From Achromobacter dolens (GTDB lineage: Bacteria; Pseudomonadota; Gammaproteobacteria; Burkholderiales; Burkholderiaceae_B), in the NCBI RefSeq assembly GCF_902859745.1, contig NZ_CADIJW010000001.1, forward strand, positions 248,001-312,000: a DNA stretch of 64,000 nucleotides. The letters are read 5' to 3'. Made by a program: the position numbers and the translations under genes. Positions 50,631 through 59,422 of this stretch are shown here, piece after piece. Every line of letters begins with the position of its first letter. Position 1 is the stretch's first letter. The notes beneath the pieces were generated by a model. The model was not told the origin of the DNA, did no database searches, and worked only from the letters and a program-made list of their open reading frames with translations.

Positions 50631-51032
50631 ATGATCGATACCCGTACCGCGCCTTATGCCGCGCTCCTGCTCCGCATCGCGCTGGGCGTGATGTTCCTGG
50701 CCCATGGCCTGACCAAGCTGCTGGTGTTCACCCTGCCGGGCACCGCGCAGTTCTTCGCCAAGATCGGCTTTGCCGGCTGGCTGGCGTATCCGGTGACCTT
50801 CTTCGAGATCGGCGCCGGCGCGCTGCTGATCCTGGGCGTGTGGCCGCGCTGGATCGCCGTGATCGCGGCGGTGCAGTTGTTCGTCGCTTCCACCGTGCAC
50901 TTCGGCAACGGCTGGGGCTTCAGCAACCCCAACGGCGGTTGGGAATATCCGGTGTTCCTGTCGGTGGCCGCGGCGGTCCTGGCGCTGCTGGGTGACGGCA
51001 AGTTCGCGCTGCTCAAGAGCGGTCGCGGCTGA
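50631..51032 (+). CDS. DoxX-family membrane protein
   Basis: A 133-residue four-helix membrane protein: LLRIALGVMFLAHGLTKLLVF, FFEIGAGALLILGVWPRW and a C-terminal helix pair. DoxX proteins are linked to quinone or thiosulfate metabolism and oxidative stress, with no agreed reaction. GGAG before the ATG at 50631 favours this start over an in-frame ATG at 50586. It is divergent from a LysR gene. Confidence 0.88.
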   Translation: MIDTRTAPYAALLLRIALGVMFLAHGLTKLLVFTLPGTAQFFAKIGFAGWLAYPVTFFEIGAGALLILGVWPRWIAVIAAVQLFVASTVHFGNGWGFSNPNGGWEYPVFLSVAAAVLALLGDGKFALLKSGRG

Positions 51033-51129
51033 CCGGCTCGCGCACCAAACTGTCAACTGGATTGGGCATCGCCCGCCAGGCGGCCGGCACCTAGAATGGG
51101 CCGGCCGCCTTGGCTTTTATGGAGATTCC

Positions 51130-51582
51130 ATGTCGTTCATCACGCGTGTCTTCGGCGCAGTCCTGTTTGCCGCCGCCCTGTCGCCCGCCGTCCAGGCCTC
51201 GACCGAACAAGAGGCCGCCAACAAGGCGGCCGTGTTGGCCTTCTATGAGAAGGGCCTGAACCAGAAAGACGCGGACGCCGCCGTGAAGTATCTGGGCGAC
51301 CGCTACATCCAGCACAATCCCAACGCGGCCGACGGGCCCGACGGGTTCCGCAAGTTCATCGCCTTCCTGCGCGACAAATATCCGCAATCGAAAAGCGAGA
51401 TCAAGCGCGTCTTCACCGACGGCGATTATGTGATCCTGCATGTGCACGCGGTGCGCGAACCGGGCACGCGCGGCAACGCCATCATCGACATCTTCCGATT
51501 GGAGCGCGGCAAGATCGTCGAGCACTGGGACGCGGTGCAGCCAATTCCCGAACGCTCCGCCAACAGCAACGGCATGTTCTGA
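51130..51582 (+). CDS. Secreted SnoaL/NTF2-like protein
   Basis: A 150-residue protein. The signal peptide MSFITRVFGAVLFAAALSPA ends near VQA-STE. The NTF2-like body has AVLAFYEKGLNQKD, YIQHNPNAADGPDGFRKFI and GKIVEHWDAVQPIPE. These last stretches are typical of the SnoaL-like family. It has a GGAGA site directly before ATG. Substrate unknown. Confidence 0.85.
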   Translation: MSFITRVFGAVLFAAALSPAVQASTEQEAANKAAVLAFYEKGLNQKDADAAVKYLGDRYIQHNPNAADGPDGFRKFIAFLRDKYPQSKSEIKRVFTDGDYVILHVHAVREPGTRGNAIIDIFRLERGKIVEHWDAVQPIPERSANSNGMF

Positions 51583-51629
51583 GGCGTGAGGCTTGCCGCT
51601 GGCGCGCCGTCTTGCGCGAACGCGCCGGA

Positions 51630-52220
51630 TCAGGCGGTTGGATTGGCCTGGAAACCCAGGACGTTCGGCACTTGGGCGTGTTCGATCAGGCGCAGTGGCG
51701 CCGGGCCGTAGATACCCGGCAGCGCGATCCGCAGTGCTCGCGCAGGCGCCAGGCGATCGATGGCGTCCAGCAGGGCGGCGCCGTCTTCCGTGACGAGTCG
51801 CTCCATCAGGGGCGGCAGGTCGCGGTCCAGCACCACGCCGGGGCCCTGCGGCGCCATGGCGTACAACTGTCCGGCGTCATCCAGCCACCAGCCGCTTACC
51901 GCGCTCACCGCCTGGCCGGTATGCGTGAGCAGGGCGCGGCCGGCGTCATCGAGGCGCAGCACGTATGGCGCGGCATCGAGCCGCAGGAAGACGCGCTGCG
52001 GACCGTTCTGGAAAAACCAGCGGCCTGCGTCGTCGCGTTCGTAATTGCGGTCGATGAAACCCTGGATCTGGGCATTGGTGATGGACTCGCCGGGCCCGCC
52101 CGCGGCGGCCTGCCCTTGCGGATGCAGACGCCAGCGACCGCGCGGATCCAGCGACAGCCAGCCGAACACCGCAGGCACGTCGGGCCAGCGGGCGATGGCG
52201 TCTTTCACCGAGGCATCCAT
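51630..52220 (-). CDS. Conserved hypothetical protein (196 residues)
   Basis: A soluble 196-residue protein with no signal peptide or membrane helix. It has a beta-rich middle (GRWFFQNGPQRVFLRLDAAPYVLRL and SGWWLDDAGQLYAMAP) and an Asp/Leu-rich C-terminus. It may belong to one of the DUF families of proteobacteria with about 190 residues; I cannot name it with confidence. The ATG at 52220 lies two bases after the stop of the His-rich periplasmic protein gene, so the two form an operon. Confidence 0.72.
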   Translation of the reverse strand: MDASVKDAIARWPDVPAVFGWLSLDPRGRWRLHPQGQAAAGGPGESITNAQIQGFIDRNYERDDAGRWFFQNGPQRVFLRLDAAPYVLRLDDAGRALLTHTGQAVSAVSGWWLDDAGQLYAMAPQGPGVVLDRDLPPLMERLVTEDGAALLDAIDRLAPARALRIALPGIYGPAPLRLIEHAQVPNVLGFQANPTA

Positions 52221-52222
52221 GG

Positions 52223-52558
52223 TCAGGGGCGGATGATGATGGGGGGCGGGTTGATGATGATGGCGGGCGCGGGCATGGCCGGCACCAGCACGGGCTGGGG
52301 GGCGTAGCCGTAGCGGTAGTCGTCGCGGCACTTGCGCTTTTCGCGGTAGTCGCCGTTGCGCTTCCACTTGCGCTCGACTTCACAGGCGCCGTCCCAATAC
52401 TTCTCTTTATACTCGCCGCGGCCATGGCCATGGCCATGGCGATGGTGGTGGCGGTCGGAGTCCGCCTCCGCGGCCAGCGGCGCCAACGTCATCAGCGTGG
52501 CCGCGGACAACGCCAGCAGGGTGGAGGAAGCGCGCCGCGAGGTTTGATTGTTGTACAT
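52223..52558 (-). CDS. Small His/Arg/Pro-rich periplasmic protein
   Basis: A 111-residue secreted protein. The signal peptide is residues 1-32. A His/Gly/Arg cluster (DRHHHRHGHGHGRG) follows and could bind metal. The middle EYKEKYWDGACEVERKWKRN with two Cys (about 59 and 77) resembles a short conserved module found in small periplasmic proteins. The C-terminus is Pro/Ile-rich (INPPPIIIRP). Function unknown. The next gene downstream starts two bases after its stop. Confidence 0.72.
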   Translation of the reverse strand: MYNNQTSRRASSTLLALSAATLMTLAPLAAEADSDRHHHRHGHGHGRGEYKEKYWDGACEVERKWKRNGDYREKRKCRDDYRYGYAPQPVLVPAMPAPAIIINPPPIIIRP

Positions 52559-52650
52559 GGGATCGTCGTCAAATGAAAACGGCGTCACCTTAGCAATCAA
52601 ACGATTGACTGGGCGTAGGGATGGGTAACGAGATGCTGGGGAGGAAATAC

Positions 52651-52724
52651 TGGAGGCGCAAGCCGGAATCGAACCGACGTACACGGATTTGCAATCCGCT
52701 GCATAACCACTCTGCCATTGCGCC
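52651..52724 (-). tRNA. tRNA-Cys (GCA)
   Basis: A 74-nt cloverleaf on the minus strand, including an encoded CCA end. The anticodon is GCA in GGATTGCAAATCC, with the T-loop GGTTCGATTCC and acceptor stem GGCGCAA/TTGCGCC. It lies downstream of the first tRNA-Gly copy on the same strand. Confidence 0.97.
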
Positions 52725-52735
52725 AGTACTGCAAG

Positions 52736-52773
52736 AAAAAAGGAAGCTCGGTATAGGCCGGTGCTTCCTTTTT
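52736..52773 (-). terminator. Hairpin between tRNA-Gly copy 1 and tRNA-Cys
   Basis: AAAAAGGAAGC/GCTTCCTTTTT is a perfect 11-bp stem with a 16-base loop. It may terminate some transcripts after tRNA-Gly or serve as a processing spacer. Confidence 0.6.
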
Positions 52774-52778
52774 GTATT

Positions 52779-52854
52779 TGGAGCGGGAGACGAGTCTCGA
52801 ACTCGCGACCTCAACCTTGGCAAGGTTGCGCTCTACCAACTGAGCTACTCCCGC
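52779..52854 (-). tRNA. tRNA-Gly (GCC), copy 1
   Basis: A 76-nt cloverleaf with encoded CCA: acceptor GCGGGAG/CTCCCGC, D-loop TAGCTCAGTTGGTAGAG, anticodon GCC in CCTTGCCAAGG, T-loop GTTCGAGAC. Identical to the copies at 53223 and 57161. Confidence 0.98.
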
Positions 52855-53222
52855 GTGGGCACTGCGTTTGATGAACCTGTTTTGTCGGTCTCTTTTGAAA
52901 GAGGCCGTGTCCACCAAAGACAGCGATTATACACAGTTTTTAGGACTTGTGCGGGTCTGTCCGGGCGTCCGAGAAAAAAAGTTGCCAGATGGTGTCGAGC
53001 GCGGCACCTTGCGGGCGGCGCGGCCGCGTCGTGCACTCGGGCTGGATGCGGGGCAATGACGATGCGGGCATCGAAGCGCACATCACGGCAATGTCGGGGG
53101 AGGCGACAGGAATCTGTCGAGAAGGCAAGCGGCGCCGATCAAGCCGATGGCGATCCGTTTTGGTCGGGAGATCCGGCGGTTGTTCCAACAATGCGGCGAC
53201 GTTCGTGAAACGGCGCATCTGC
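52855..53222. other. Spacer between tRNA-Gly copies 1 and 2
   Basis: No convincing gene. A -10 element TATAAT on the minus strand (52926-52931) probably starts the tRNA-Gly1/tRNA-Cys transcript. The rest is GC-rich and shows no repeat of note. Confidence 0.6.
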
Positions 53223-53298
53223 TGGAGCGGGAGACGAGTCTCGAACTCGCGACCTCAACCTTGGCAAGGTTGCGCTCTACCAACTGAGCTACTCCCGC
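53223..53298 (-). tRNA. tRNA-Gly (GCC), copy 2
   Basis: Identical in sequence to copy 1. A minus-strand -10 TATACT lies at 53329-53334, and a TTGCCC -35 about 15 bp further, so it is probably transcribed alone. Confidence 0.98.
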
Positions 53299-53505
53299 GC
53301 GGATACTGCTGTACTGCGAAGAGGCGAGAGTATACCGTAATTAGCGGCCAGGGCAAGCGGACGCGGCGCGAGGGAGCGCATGGCATGCGGCATCATGGCC
53401 CAGACCCTATGGCGATTCTTGGCGCTTTTGCGCCGCGGTTGCAGGCGGCACTATGTGGGTGTGCGGCGATGTCGTCCGCAATTCCCTCTACAAGGTGTCC
53501 GTGAC

Positions 53506-53985
53506 ATGACCCAGCGTCTGAATTACTTCCAGGTTTCCGCCGAACTTTCCAAGCATTACCTCGACTTCAGCGCCGCGCTGAAGAAGAAGGCCGTCATCCG
53601 GGAATTCAATGATCTCGTGACGATCCGCGCCTCGCAGCTCAACGGCTGCGGCTTCTGCCTGGACATGCACATCAAGCAGGCCAAGATCGGCGGCGAGCGC
53701 GAGCTGCGCTTGCACCACATCGCCATTTGGCGTGAATCCACGCTGTTCAGTCCGCGCGAGCGCGCCGCGCTGGAATGGACCGAGGCGTTGACCGCGCTGC
53801 ACCCGCACGGCGTGTCCGATGCGGTGTACGAGCAGGTCCGCGGCCAGTTGTCCGAAGAGGAAATCTCGGACCTCACCTTCCTGGTGGTGGGCATTAATGG
53901 CTGGAATCGTCTGAACGTCGCCTTCCGCACCGAACCGGGTTCCGCCGACGCGGCTTTCGGTCTGGATAAGGCTGGGTTGAGGTAA
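53506..53985 (+). CDS. AhpD-like carboxymuconolactone decarboxylase-family protein
   Basis: A 159-residue all-helical protein of the AhpD/CMD family. The redox motif is CGFCLDMH in LVTIRASQLNGCGFCLDMHIKQA, followed by an ALEWTEALT helix. CxxC-H members reduce peroxides or act as alkylhydroperoxidases. Start ATG 53506. It stands alone between tRNA-Gly copy 2 and the convergent MocR gene. Confidence 0.9.
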   Translation: MTQRLNYFQVSAELSKHYLDFSAALKKKAVIREFNDLVTIRASQLNGCGFCLDMHIKQAKIGGERELRLHHIAIWRESTLFSPRERAALEWTEALTALHPHGVSDAVYEQVRGQLSEEEISDLTFLVVGINGWNRLNVAFRTEPGSADAAFGLDKAGLR

Positions 53986-54042
53986 GCCGGATTGAAGGGG
54001 GCGGCGGCGCCTTGCCCGCGGGCGGTTGCGCGCGTGCCGTCG

Positions 54043-55458
54043 CTACATCAGTTCCAGGATGCGGCGGCCGAGTTGCTCGGCGCGCTCCTGGGACTCGATG
54101 TTGGTGAAGCTCATCAGCAGGCCGGCGCCGCACGGCGCGCGGGTCGTCCAGCGCGACAGGGCGTGCGCGTAGATGCCGTGCTCGACCATGCGCTGCGCCA
54201 GTGGGCGGTCCGTCTGGTGGCCCTGCATCCGCACCAGCAGGTGCATGCCGCCCGGTTGCGGATTGATCGGCATGGCGGGGCCGAAGACCTTGGCCAGCCC
54301 CGCGGCGGTGGCGTTGCGGCGCTCTGAATAGAGCCGCCGCATGCGCTGGATGTGGCGCGCGAAATGACCCTCCAGCATGAACGCGCTGACCAGCGTCTGG
54401 GTCAGGCCCGGAATGCCGTTGCCGAGCACCCGGTTCACGTCCTCGAAGCGCCGCACCTGGGCCTCGGGCACCACCAGATAGGCGAGGCGGATGCCGGGAA
54501 ACATGACCTTGCTGAACGTCCCGGCATAGAGCACGCGCCCATGGCGGTCCAGGCTCTTGAGCGCCGGCAGCGGCCGACTGACGTAGCGGTACTCGCCGTC
54601 GTAGTCGTCTTCCACGATCCAGCGCTGATTGCGCTCGGCCCATTCCAGCAGCGCCTGGCGGCGCGTCAATGACAGCGTCACGCTCAGCGGGCTCTGGTGG
54701 GCGGGCGTGACGATCGCGGCGCTCGCCTCTGGCGCCTGCGCAATGCCTTGCGACACCACGATGCCTTCGGCATCGACTTCCACCGGCGCCAGCGCCAGGC
54801 CCGAGTGCTTCAACAGTTCGCGCGTCGGCGGGTAACCAGGGTCTTCCACCCAGACCTCGTCGCCGGGCTGCAGCAGCGCCTGGATCACCAGGTTAAGGCT
54901 CTCGCGATAGCCGGACGTGATGAACACCTGCGCCGGTGAGCAGTGGATACCGCGCGCGACCTGCAGGTGCGCGGCAATCGCGGTGCGCAGCGCGGGCAGG
55001 CCATCGGCCGGCGGGTAGGACAGGTCGGCCGCCTGCGTGGCGCGCAGGTGACGGGCGCCGAGCCGCGCCCAGATTTTGCGCGGAAAGGCGTCCAGCGCCG
55101 GCAGGCCCATCTGGAACGGCAACAGCGTCGGCGGCTGGCGCCAGGTGTCGGGGTCCGCCTTGTCGGGTGGCGGCAGCGGCCCGGGCGCGGCCTGCGCCTG
55201 CAGGCCGGGGGTGACCACGGTGCCGGCCTGGCCGCGCGGCTGCACATAACCTTCCGCGTGCAGCAGCGAATAGGCCATCTCGATAGTGCCGCGCGCCACG
55301 CCCAGGTCCTTGGCCAGTGCGCGCGCGGACGGAATGCGGTCGCCCGGCTTGAGGGTGCCCTGGGCAATCGCGCCGCGAAAGCGCTCGTAGACCTGCCGGT
55401 ACAGCGGTTCGTCGCCGGAAGCGGCGGGCGGCAGGCTGGCAAGGGAAGCGGGCGTCAT
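54043..55458 (-). CDS. MocR/PdxR-type GntR-aminotransferase regulator
   Basis: A 471-residue fusion of an N-terminal GntR winged helix (YRQVYERFRGAIAQGTLKPGDRIPSARALAKDLGVARGT) and a class I aminotransferase-like domain. The PLP lysine lies in LYAGTFSKVMFPGIRLAYLV. MocR regulators use PLP as an effector and often control the divergent neighbour; here that is the GNAT/flavoprotein operon. Confidence 0.93.
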   Translation of the reverse strand: MTPASLASLPPAASGDEPLYRQVYERFRGAIAQGTLKPGDRIPSARALAKDLGVARGTIEMAYSLLHAEGYVQPRGQAGTVVTPGLQAQAAPGPLPPPDKADPDTWRQPPTLLPFQMGLPALDAFPRKIWARLGARHLRATQAADLSYPPADGLPALRTAIAAHLQVARGIHCSPAQVFITSGYRESLNLVIQALLQPGDEVWVEDPGYPPTRELLKHSGLALAPVEVDAEGIVVSQGIAQAPEASAAIVTPAHQSPLSVTLSLTRRQALLEWAERNQRWIVEDDYDGEYRYVSRPLPALKSLDRHGRVLYAGTFSKVMFPGIRLAYLVVPEAQVRRFEDVNRVLGNGIPGLTQTLVSAFMLEGHFARHIQRMRRLYSERRNATAAGLAKVFGPAMPINPQPGGMHLLVRMQGHQTDRPLAQRMVEHGIYAHALSRWTTRAPCGAGLLMSFTNIESQERAEQLGRRILELM

Positions 55459-55568
55459 GGCCTAGTCGAAAGGTCAATTTATGGTTCTTCAAATTATGGC
55501 ATGGCTTCCCTAGCATCATGGTTGTGCCTGCCCTGGCGGCGGGTGGTTTCTTTCAAGACAGGATCCTC

Positions 55569-56015
55569 ATGAGTCAACCGGACATCCGCTCTATCGAATC
55601 AGCCGAGGCGCTGCGCGCCTGTTTTCCAGTCATGCGCGAATTGCGCCCGCACCTGGCCGACGAGCGTGATTTCGCCGAACGCGTCGCGCGCATGCGCGAC
55701 GAGCGCTACGCCTTGCTGGCGGTGTGGGAAGGCGACGCGCCCGTGGCGCTGGCCGGCTACCGTTTCCAGGAAAACCTGATCTACGGCCGCTTCCTCTATG
55801 TCGACGACCTGGTCGTCACCGAGCGCAGTCGCGGCGGGCGCCATGGCGCCGCCCTGCTGCAGGCGCTCGAGCGCATGGCGCGCGAGGCTGGCTGCGCCAA
55901 GCTGGTGCTGGACACCGGGCTGGCCAACGCGCTGGCGCAGCGCTTCTACTTCCGTCAGGGGTTGCTGACCGGCGCGATGCGTTTCAGCAAGGTGCTGGGG
56001 GAGCAAGCGGCATGA
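55569..56015 (+). CDS. GNAT-family N-acetyltransferase
   Basis: A 148-residue acetyltransferase. The acetyl-CoA loop is TERSRGGRHGAALLQALE, after the strand LYVDDLVV; the C-terminal part is LVLDTGLANALAQRFYFRQG. Start ATG 55569; an upstream in-frame ATG at 55518 adds unlike residues. Its stop overlaps the next gene start (ATGA). It is divergent from the MocR gene, its probable regulator. Confidence 0.88.
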   Translation: MSQPDIRSIESAEALRACFPVMRELRPHLADERDFAERVARMRDERYALLAVWEGDAPVALAGYRFQENLIYGRFLYVDDLVVTERSRGGRHGAALLQALERMAREAGCAKLVLDTGLANALAQRFYFRQGLLTGAMRFSKVLGEQAA

Positions 56016-56692
56016 GCGTCCTGCGTTTGACGTGCAGCCCGCGCGGCGCGGAATCGGAAAGCCACCGGCTGTCGCAGTTCATCGTCGACGGCCTGGCGCG
56101 GGCCGATGCCGCGCGTGGCCGCGACCTTGTCGAGATCGACGCCAACCGGTTGCCGCATGTGGATGCCGAATACGCGTGGGCGCTGGGATCGCCCTCCGAC
56201 CCGGACGGCGATCCCGCCGGATCGTTGCATCAGTCCGACCACCTGATCCAATCCCTGGTCGATGCCGACTACGTCGTCATCGCCACGCCGATGCACAACT
56301 ACACCGTGCCGTCGGCGTTGAAGGCGTGGATCGATCACGTGGTGCGTGTGCGCAGCACGTTCAGCGTGACGCGCGAAGGCAAGGTGGGCGTGCTGGCCGA
56401 CAAGCCGGTGTTCGTGGCGGTGGCGTCGGGCGGTTTGTTTTCCGGGTGCGAGGCGCGCCAGCCGGATTTCCTGACGCCCTACCTTAAGGCGGCGCTGGCC
56501 ACCATCGGCCTGAAGCGCCTGACGTTCTTTTCGGTGGAGGGCACCGCGATGGGCGGGCAGGCGCTGGAGGCGGCCCGGCTGCGAACCCAGGCGGAGATCG
56601 CGGCGTACTTCGCGGATGCGGCTGATACCCTGGCCGCGGTTGCCGTCCAGGCGCCGCGCGGGGACTCCCTTTCCAGCACAGATAGGCCCTAG
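56012..56692 (+). CDS. FMN-dependent NADH-azoreductase / NAD(P)H oxidoreductase
   Basis: A 226-residue flavodoxin-fold protein. The FMN phosphate loop is TCSPRGAESESHRLS, and ATPMHNYTVPSALKAWIDHVVR with ASGGLFSG is the AzoR signature. It overlaps the GNAT gene by four bases. Its TAG stop lies within CTAG, which is also the stop of the convergent Imm33-like gene. A quinone or azo/nitro reductase role is likely. Confidence 0.88.
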   Translation: MSVLRLTCSPRGAESESHRLSQFIVDGLARADAARGRDLVEIDANRLPHVDAEYAWALGSPSDPDGDPAGSLHQSDHLIQSLVDADYVVIATPMHNYTVPSALKAWIDHVVRVRSTFSVTREGKVGVLADKPVFVAVASGGLFSGCEARQPDFLTPYLKAALATIGLKRLTFFSVEGTAMGGQALEAARLRTQAEIAAYFADAADTLAAVAVQAPRGDSLSSTDRP

Positions 56693-57054
56693 GCGTCCAT
56701 CCACACGTCTTCGTAGCCCTGGTCGTCGATGATGAATTTCGCGCCTGGCGGCAGGCGCAGGTACTCGACGACCCGCGGCAGCAGCGTCGCCAGGTGCGCG
56801 GTGTGAAGGGGCTGGTAGAAGTCGTCGGCGTCCGAGTATTCGCCGGCGTGGATGAACCAACTGACGGTGCCGTCGCGCGGCAACGCGATGCGCGTGCCGT
56901 AAATCGGCATGGCGCCAAGGGTATGCAGGGCGACCGCGACCATCTCTTCCGGCGCCATGCCCTGCATGCCGTATCGGGCGCAGATCTCGTCCTGTGCCGC
57001 CGTTCGCGGGGGTGTCGTCATGGGTGTCGTCATGAGTGTCGTCATGCAGGCCAT
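56689..57054 (-). CDS. Imm33-like small protein with N-terminal MTT repeats
   Basis: A 121-residue protein. The C-half reads VSWFIHAGEYSDADDFYQPL and LPPGAKFIIDDQGYEDVWMD, which resembles Imm33-like immunity domains found in polymorphic toxin and other loci (family membership recalled, not checked). The N-terminus is MACMTTLMTTPMTTPPRT, from a repeated TGTCGTCAT unit, so several in-frame ATGs (57054, 57045, 57033, 57021) compete as start; none has a strong ribosome site. No toxin gene is adjacent. Confidence 0.6.
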   Translation of the reverse strand: MACMTTLMTTPMTTPPRTAAQDEICARYGMQGMAPEEMVAVALHTLGAMPIYGTRIALPRDGTVSWFIHAGEYSDADDFYQPLHTAHLATLLPRVVEYLRLPPGAKFIIDDQGYEDVWMDA

Positions 57055-57095
57055 TTCCGGTTGTTCTCGCGAATGTGTGATTGTCGCCGCGGAAA

Positions 57096-57122
57096 TGAAA
57101 AAAGGGCCCGCAGGCCCTTTCT
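57096..57122 (-). terminator. Terminator of tRNA-Gly copy 3
   Basis: AAAGGGCC-TGCG-GGCCCTTT followed by Ts on the minus strand, 39 bp after the tRNA-Gly3 end. Confidence 0.88.
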
Positions 57123-57160
57123 TGCAACATGCGCAGTGTGAAGACACTGCCCATAAAATC

Positions 57161-57236
57161 TGGAGCGGGAGACGAGTCTCGAACTCGCGACCTCAACCTT
57201 GGCAAGGTTGCGCTCTACCAACTGAGCTACTCCCGC
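57161..57236 (-). tRNA. tRNA-Gly (GCC), copy 3
   Basis: Identical to copies 1 and 2, including the encoded CCA. It is separated from copy 2 by about 3.9 kb holding five protein genes. A minus-strand -10 TAGAAT lies near 57354. Confidence 0.98.
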
Positions 57237-57521
57237 ATGGGTCCGCAATCTCTGGCTTGGTGAAAATTCCACGCAGTGCCAGTGCAAACCATTTCTTATT
57301 GCCAACCACTTTCGTGGTTGCCTGATCAACTTGGTTATCGATCAGAAGGCGCGCATTCTACATGATTTTTTTCGATCGTGCTTGCCGCTGGCAGATTGCC
57401 GTGGCAGGCGGATCGCGCTGAACTTCGCGTGGCCAAGGCTGCAACTGAGTGCTGTCTGGCTGCCAAGCTCAATCAAGTAATATGAGCGAAGACAGAAAAT
57501 ATAGCATACCCGGTAGTATCC

Positions 57522-58556
57522 ATGTCAAATTCCTCTGCCACCGCGGCTGTCCTCACTCCCGAGGCGCGGGACCTTTCCGCCTTGAACACCCTGGGCCTGG
57601 CGTCCACGGCCCCGGCCTGCGTCACGCTCGACGATGTGGCGCAACTGCCGGCCCTGTCGGCCCTGGCCGCGCGGCACGACCGGCTGCTGGTGCTGGGCGG
57701 TGGCAGCAATGTGGTGCTGCCCGAGGCCGTGCCGGGCCTGGTGGCGCGCGTGGCGCTGCGGGGCGTGCGCCTGCTGCGGGCCGAGCCTGATGCTTGGCTG
57801 GTGGAGGCGGCAGGCGGCGAGACCTGGCACGACTTCGTCGCCGAGTGCGTGAGGCAGGGCTGGGACGGCCTGGAAAACCTGGCGTTGATCCCCGGCACGG
57901 TCGGCGCGGCGCCGGTGCAGAACATCGGCGCCTACGGGGTCGAGCTGGCCGACCGCTTCGACAGCCTGACGGCCTGGGACGTGCAGGCGGGCCGGTATGT
58001 CGACCTGAGCGCGGCCGATTGCCGCTTCGCCTACCGCGACAGCATTTTCAAGCACCAGCCGCCCGGAAGTTGGGTGATCGTGGCGGTGCGCTTGCGCTTG
58101 CCGCGGCCCTGGCGGCCGGTGTTGTCGTACCCGGACCTGCAGCGTCATCCCGGCCTTATGGAAGAGCCGTCGGCGCGCGCCATCTTCGAGGCGGTCTGCG
58201 CGATCCGGCGTGCCAAGCTGCCGGACCCGGCGGTCACCGGCAACGCCGGCAGTTTTTTCAAGAATCCCATCGTGTCCGCGGCGCAGCGCGAAGCGCTCGT
58301 CTCCCGTTATCCCGGCCTGGTGTCGTATGCGCAGCCGGACGGCAGCTACAAGCTGGCGGCCGGCTGGCTGATCGACCAGTGCGGCTGGAAGGGGCGCAGC
58401 CTGGGCGCGGCCGGGGTGCATGACCGGCAGGCGCTGGTGCTGGTGAATCGCGGGGGCGCCACCGCCGCCGACATCCTGGCGCTGGCGCGCGCGATCCAGG
58501 ATGCGGTCGCCGAGCGCTACGGCGTGGCGCTGGAGCCGGAGCCCGTGGTGGTGTGA
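57522..58556 (+). CDS. murB: UDP-N-acetylenolpyruvoylglucosamine reductase
   Basis: A 344-residue type I MurB, the FAD enzyme that reduces UDP-GlcNAc-enolpyruvate to UDP-MurNAc in peptidoglycan synthesis. [53 protein letters not shown] with the catalytic Ser and a C-terminal Glu-rich end are all present. Length matches E. coli MurB. Monocistronic, with a terminator after it. Confidence 0.97.
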   Translation: MSNSSATAAVLTPEARDLSALNTLGLASTAPACVTLDDVAQLPALSALAARHDRLLVLGGGSNVVLPEAVPGLVARVALRGVRLLRAEPDAWLVEAAGGETWHDFVAECVRQGWDGLENLALIPGTVGAAPVQNIGAYGVELADRFDSLTAWDVQAGRYVDLSAADCRFAYRDSIFKHQPPGSWVIVAVRLRLPRPWRPVLSYPDLQRHPGLMEEPSARAIFEAVCAIRRAKLPDPAVTGNAGSFFKNPIVSAAQREALVSRYPGLVSYAQPDGSYKLAAGWLIDQCGWKGRSLGAAGVHDRQALVLVNRGGATAADILALARAIQDAVAERYGVALEPEPVVV

Positions 58557-58570
58557 CCTGGTGCTGCATG

Positions 58571-58599
58571 AAAAAAGGACCCTCGCGGGTCCTTTTTTT
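58571..58599. terminator. Bidirectional terminator between murB and dapB
   Basis: AAAAAAGGACC-CTCGC-GGGTCCTTTTTTT between convergent genes. Confidence 0.92.
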
Positions 58600-58614
58600 C
58601 TGGGCGCTAAGGGA

Positions 58615-59406
58615 TCAGAGTCCCAGCACCGCCTGCATGTCGTACAGGCCGTTGTGCTTGCCTTCCAGGAAGCGGGCGGCGCGCAACGCGCCTTCGGCAT
58701 AGGTGGCGCGGCTGGCCGAGCGGTGGGTGATCTCGATGCGTTCGCCGATGCCGCAGAACGACACCGTGTGATCGCCGACGATATCGCCGCCGCGCAGTAC
58801 CGAGAAGCCGATGGTGCCCGGCTTGCGCACGCCGGTGTCGCCGTGGCGGCTCCAGGTGGCCACGTCGGGCAGGGCCACGTCCCAAGCCGAGGCGATGGTC
58901 TCGCCCATCTTGAGTGCGGTGCCCGAGGGGGCGTCGACCTTGTTGCGGTGGTGGGCCTCGAAGACCTCGACGTCATAGCCCGAATTGAGGATGCGGGCGG
59001 CCATGTCCAGCAGCTTGAGCGTGGCGTTCACGCCCACGCTCATGTTGGGCGCGAACACGATGGCGGTTTTCTGCGCGGCCACTTCGATGGCGGCGCGGCC
59101 ATTGTCGTCGAAGCCGGTGGTGCCGATGACGGCCTTCACGCCCAGCCTGGCGCAGACCTGCAGGTGCTCCAGCGTGCCTTCGGGGCGGGTGAAGTCGATC
59201 AGGCAGTCGGCGTTGGCCAGCGCGCCCAGGTCGTCGGTGATGGCGACGCCGGTCTGCTGGCCGAGCGGGGCGCCCGCGTCCTGGCCCAGCGAGGGCGAGC
59301 CCTTGCGGTCGAGCGCGACCGCCAGTTGCAGGCCGTCGGCCTTCAGGACGGCGTCGATCAGCATCTGGCCCATACGGCCGCTGGCGCCGGCGATAGCAAT
59401 ACGCAT
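58615..59406 (-). CDS. dapB: 4-hydroxy-tetrahydrodipicolinate reductase
   Basis: A 263-residue NAD(P)H enzyme of the lysine/diaminopimelate pathway. The dinucleotide loop is [14 protein letters not shown], and the catalytic region is [32 protein letters not shown] and [13 protein letters not shown] are family motifs. It follows bamE by 16 bp, so the two are likely co-transcribed. Confidence 0.97.
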   Translation of the reverse strand: MRIAIAGASGRMGQMLIDAVLKADGLQLAVALDRKGSPSLGQDAGAPLGQQTGVAITDDLGALANADCLIDFTRPEGTLEHLQVCARLGVKAVIGTTGFDDNGRAAIEVAAQKTAIVFAPNMSVGVNATLKLLDMAARILNSGYDVEVFEAHHRNKVDAPSGTALKMGETIASAWDVALPDVATWSRHGDTGVRKPGTIGFSVLRGGDIVGDHTVSFCGIGERIEITHRSASRATYAEGALRAARFLEGKHNGLYDMQAVLGL

Positions 59407-59422
59407 GAAGAAAATCCTTGGG

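Noticed and set aside
52651-57236. Genomic island integrated at tRNA-Gly
   Set aside because: No integrase, no truncated tRNA copy as an att site, and the genes between look like ordinary chromosome genes; the tandem copies are reported only as a possible recombination site.
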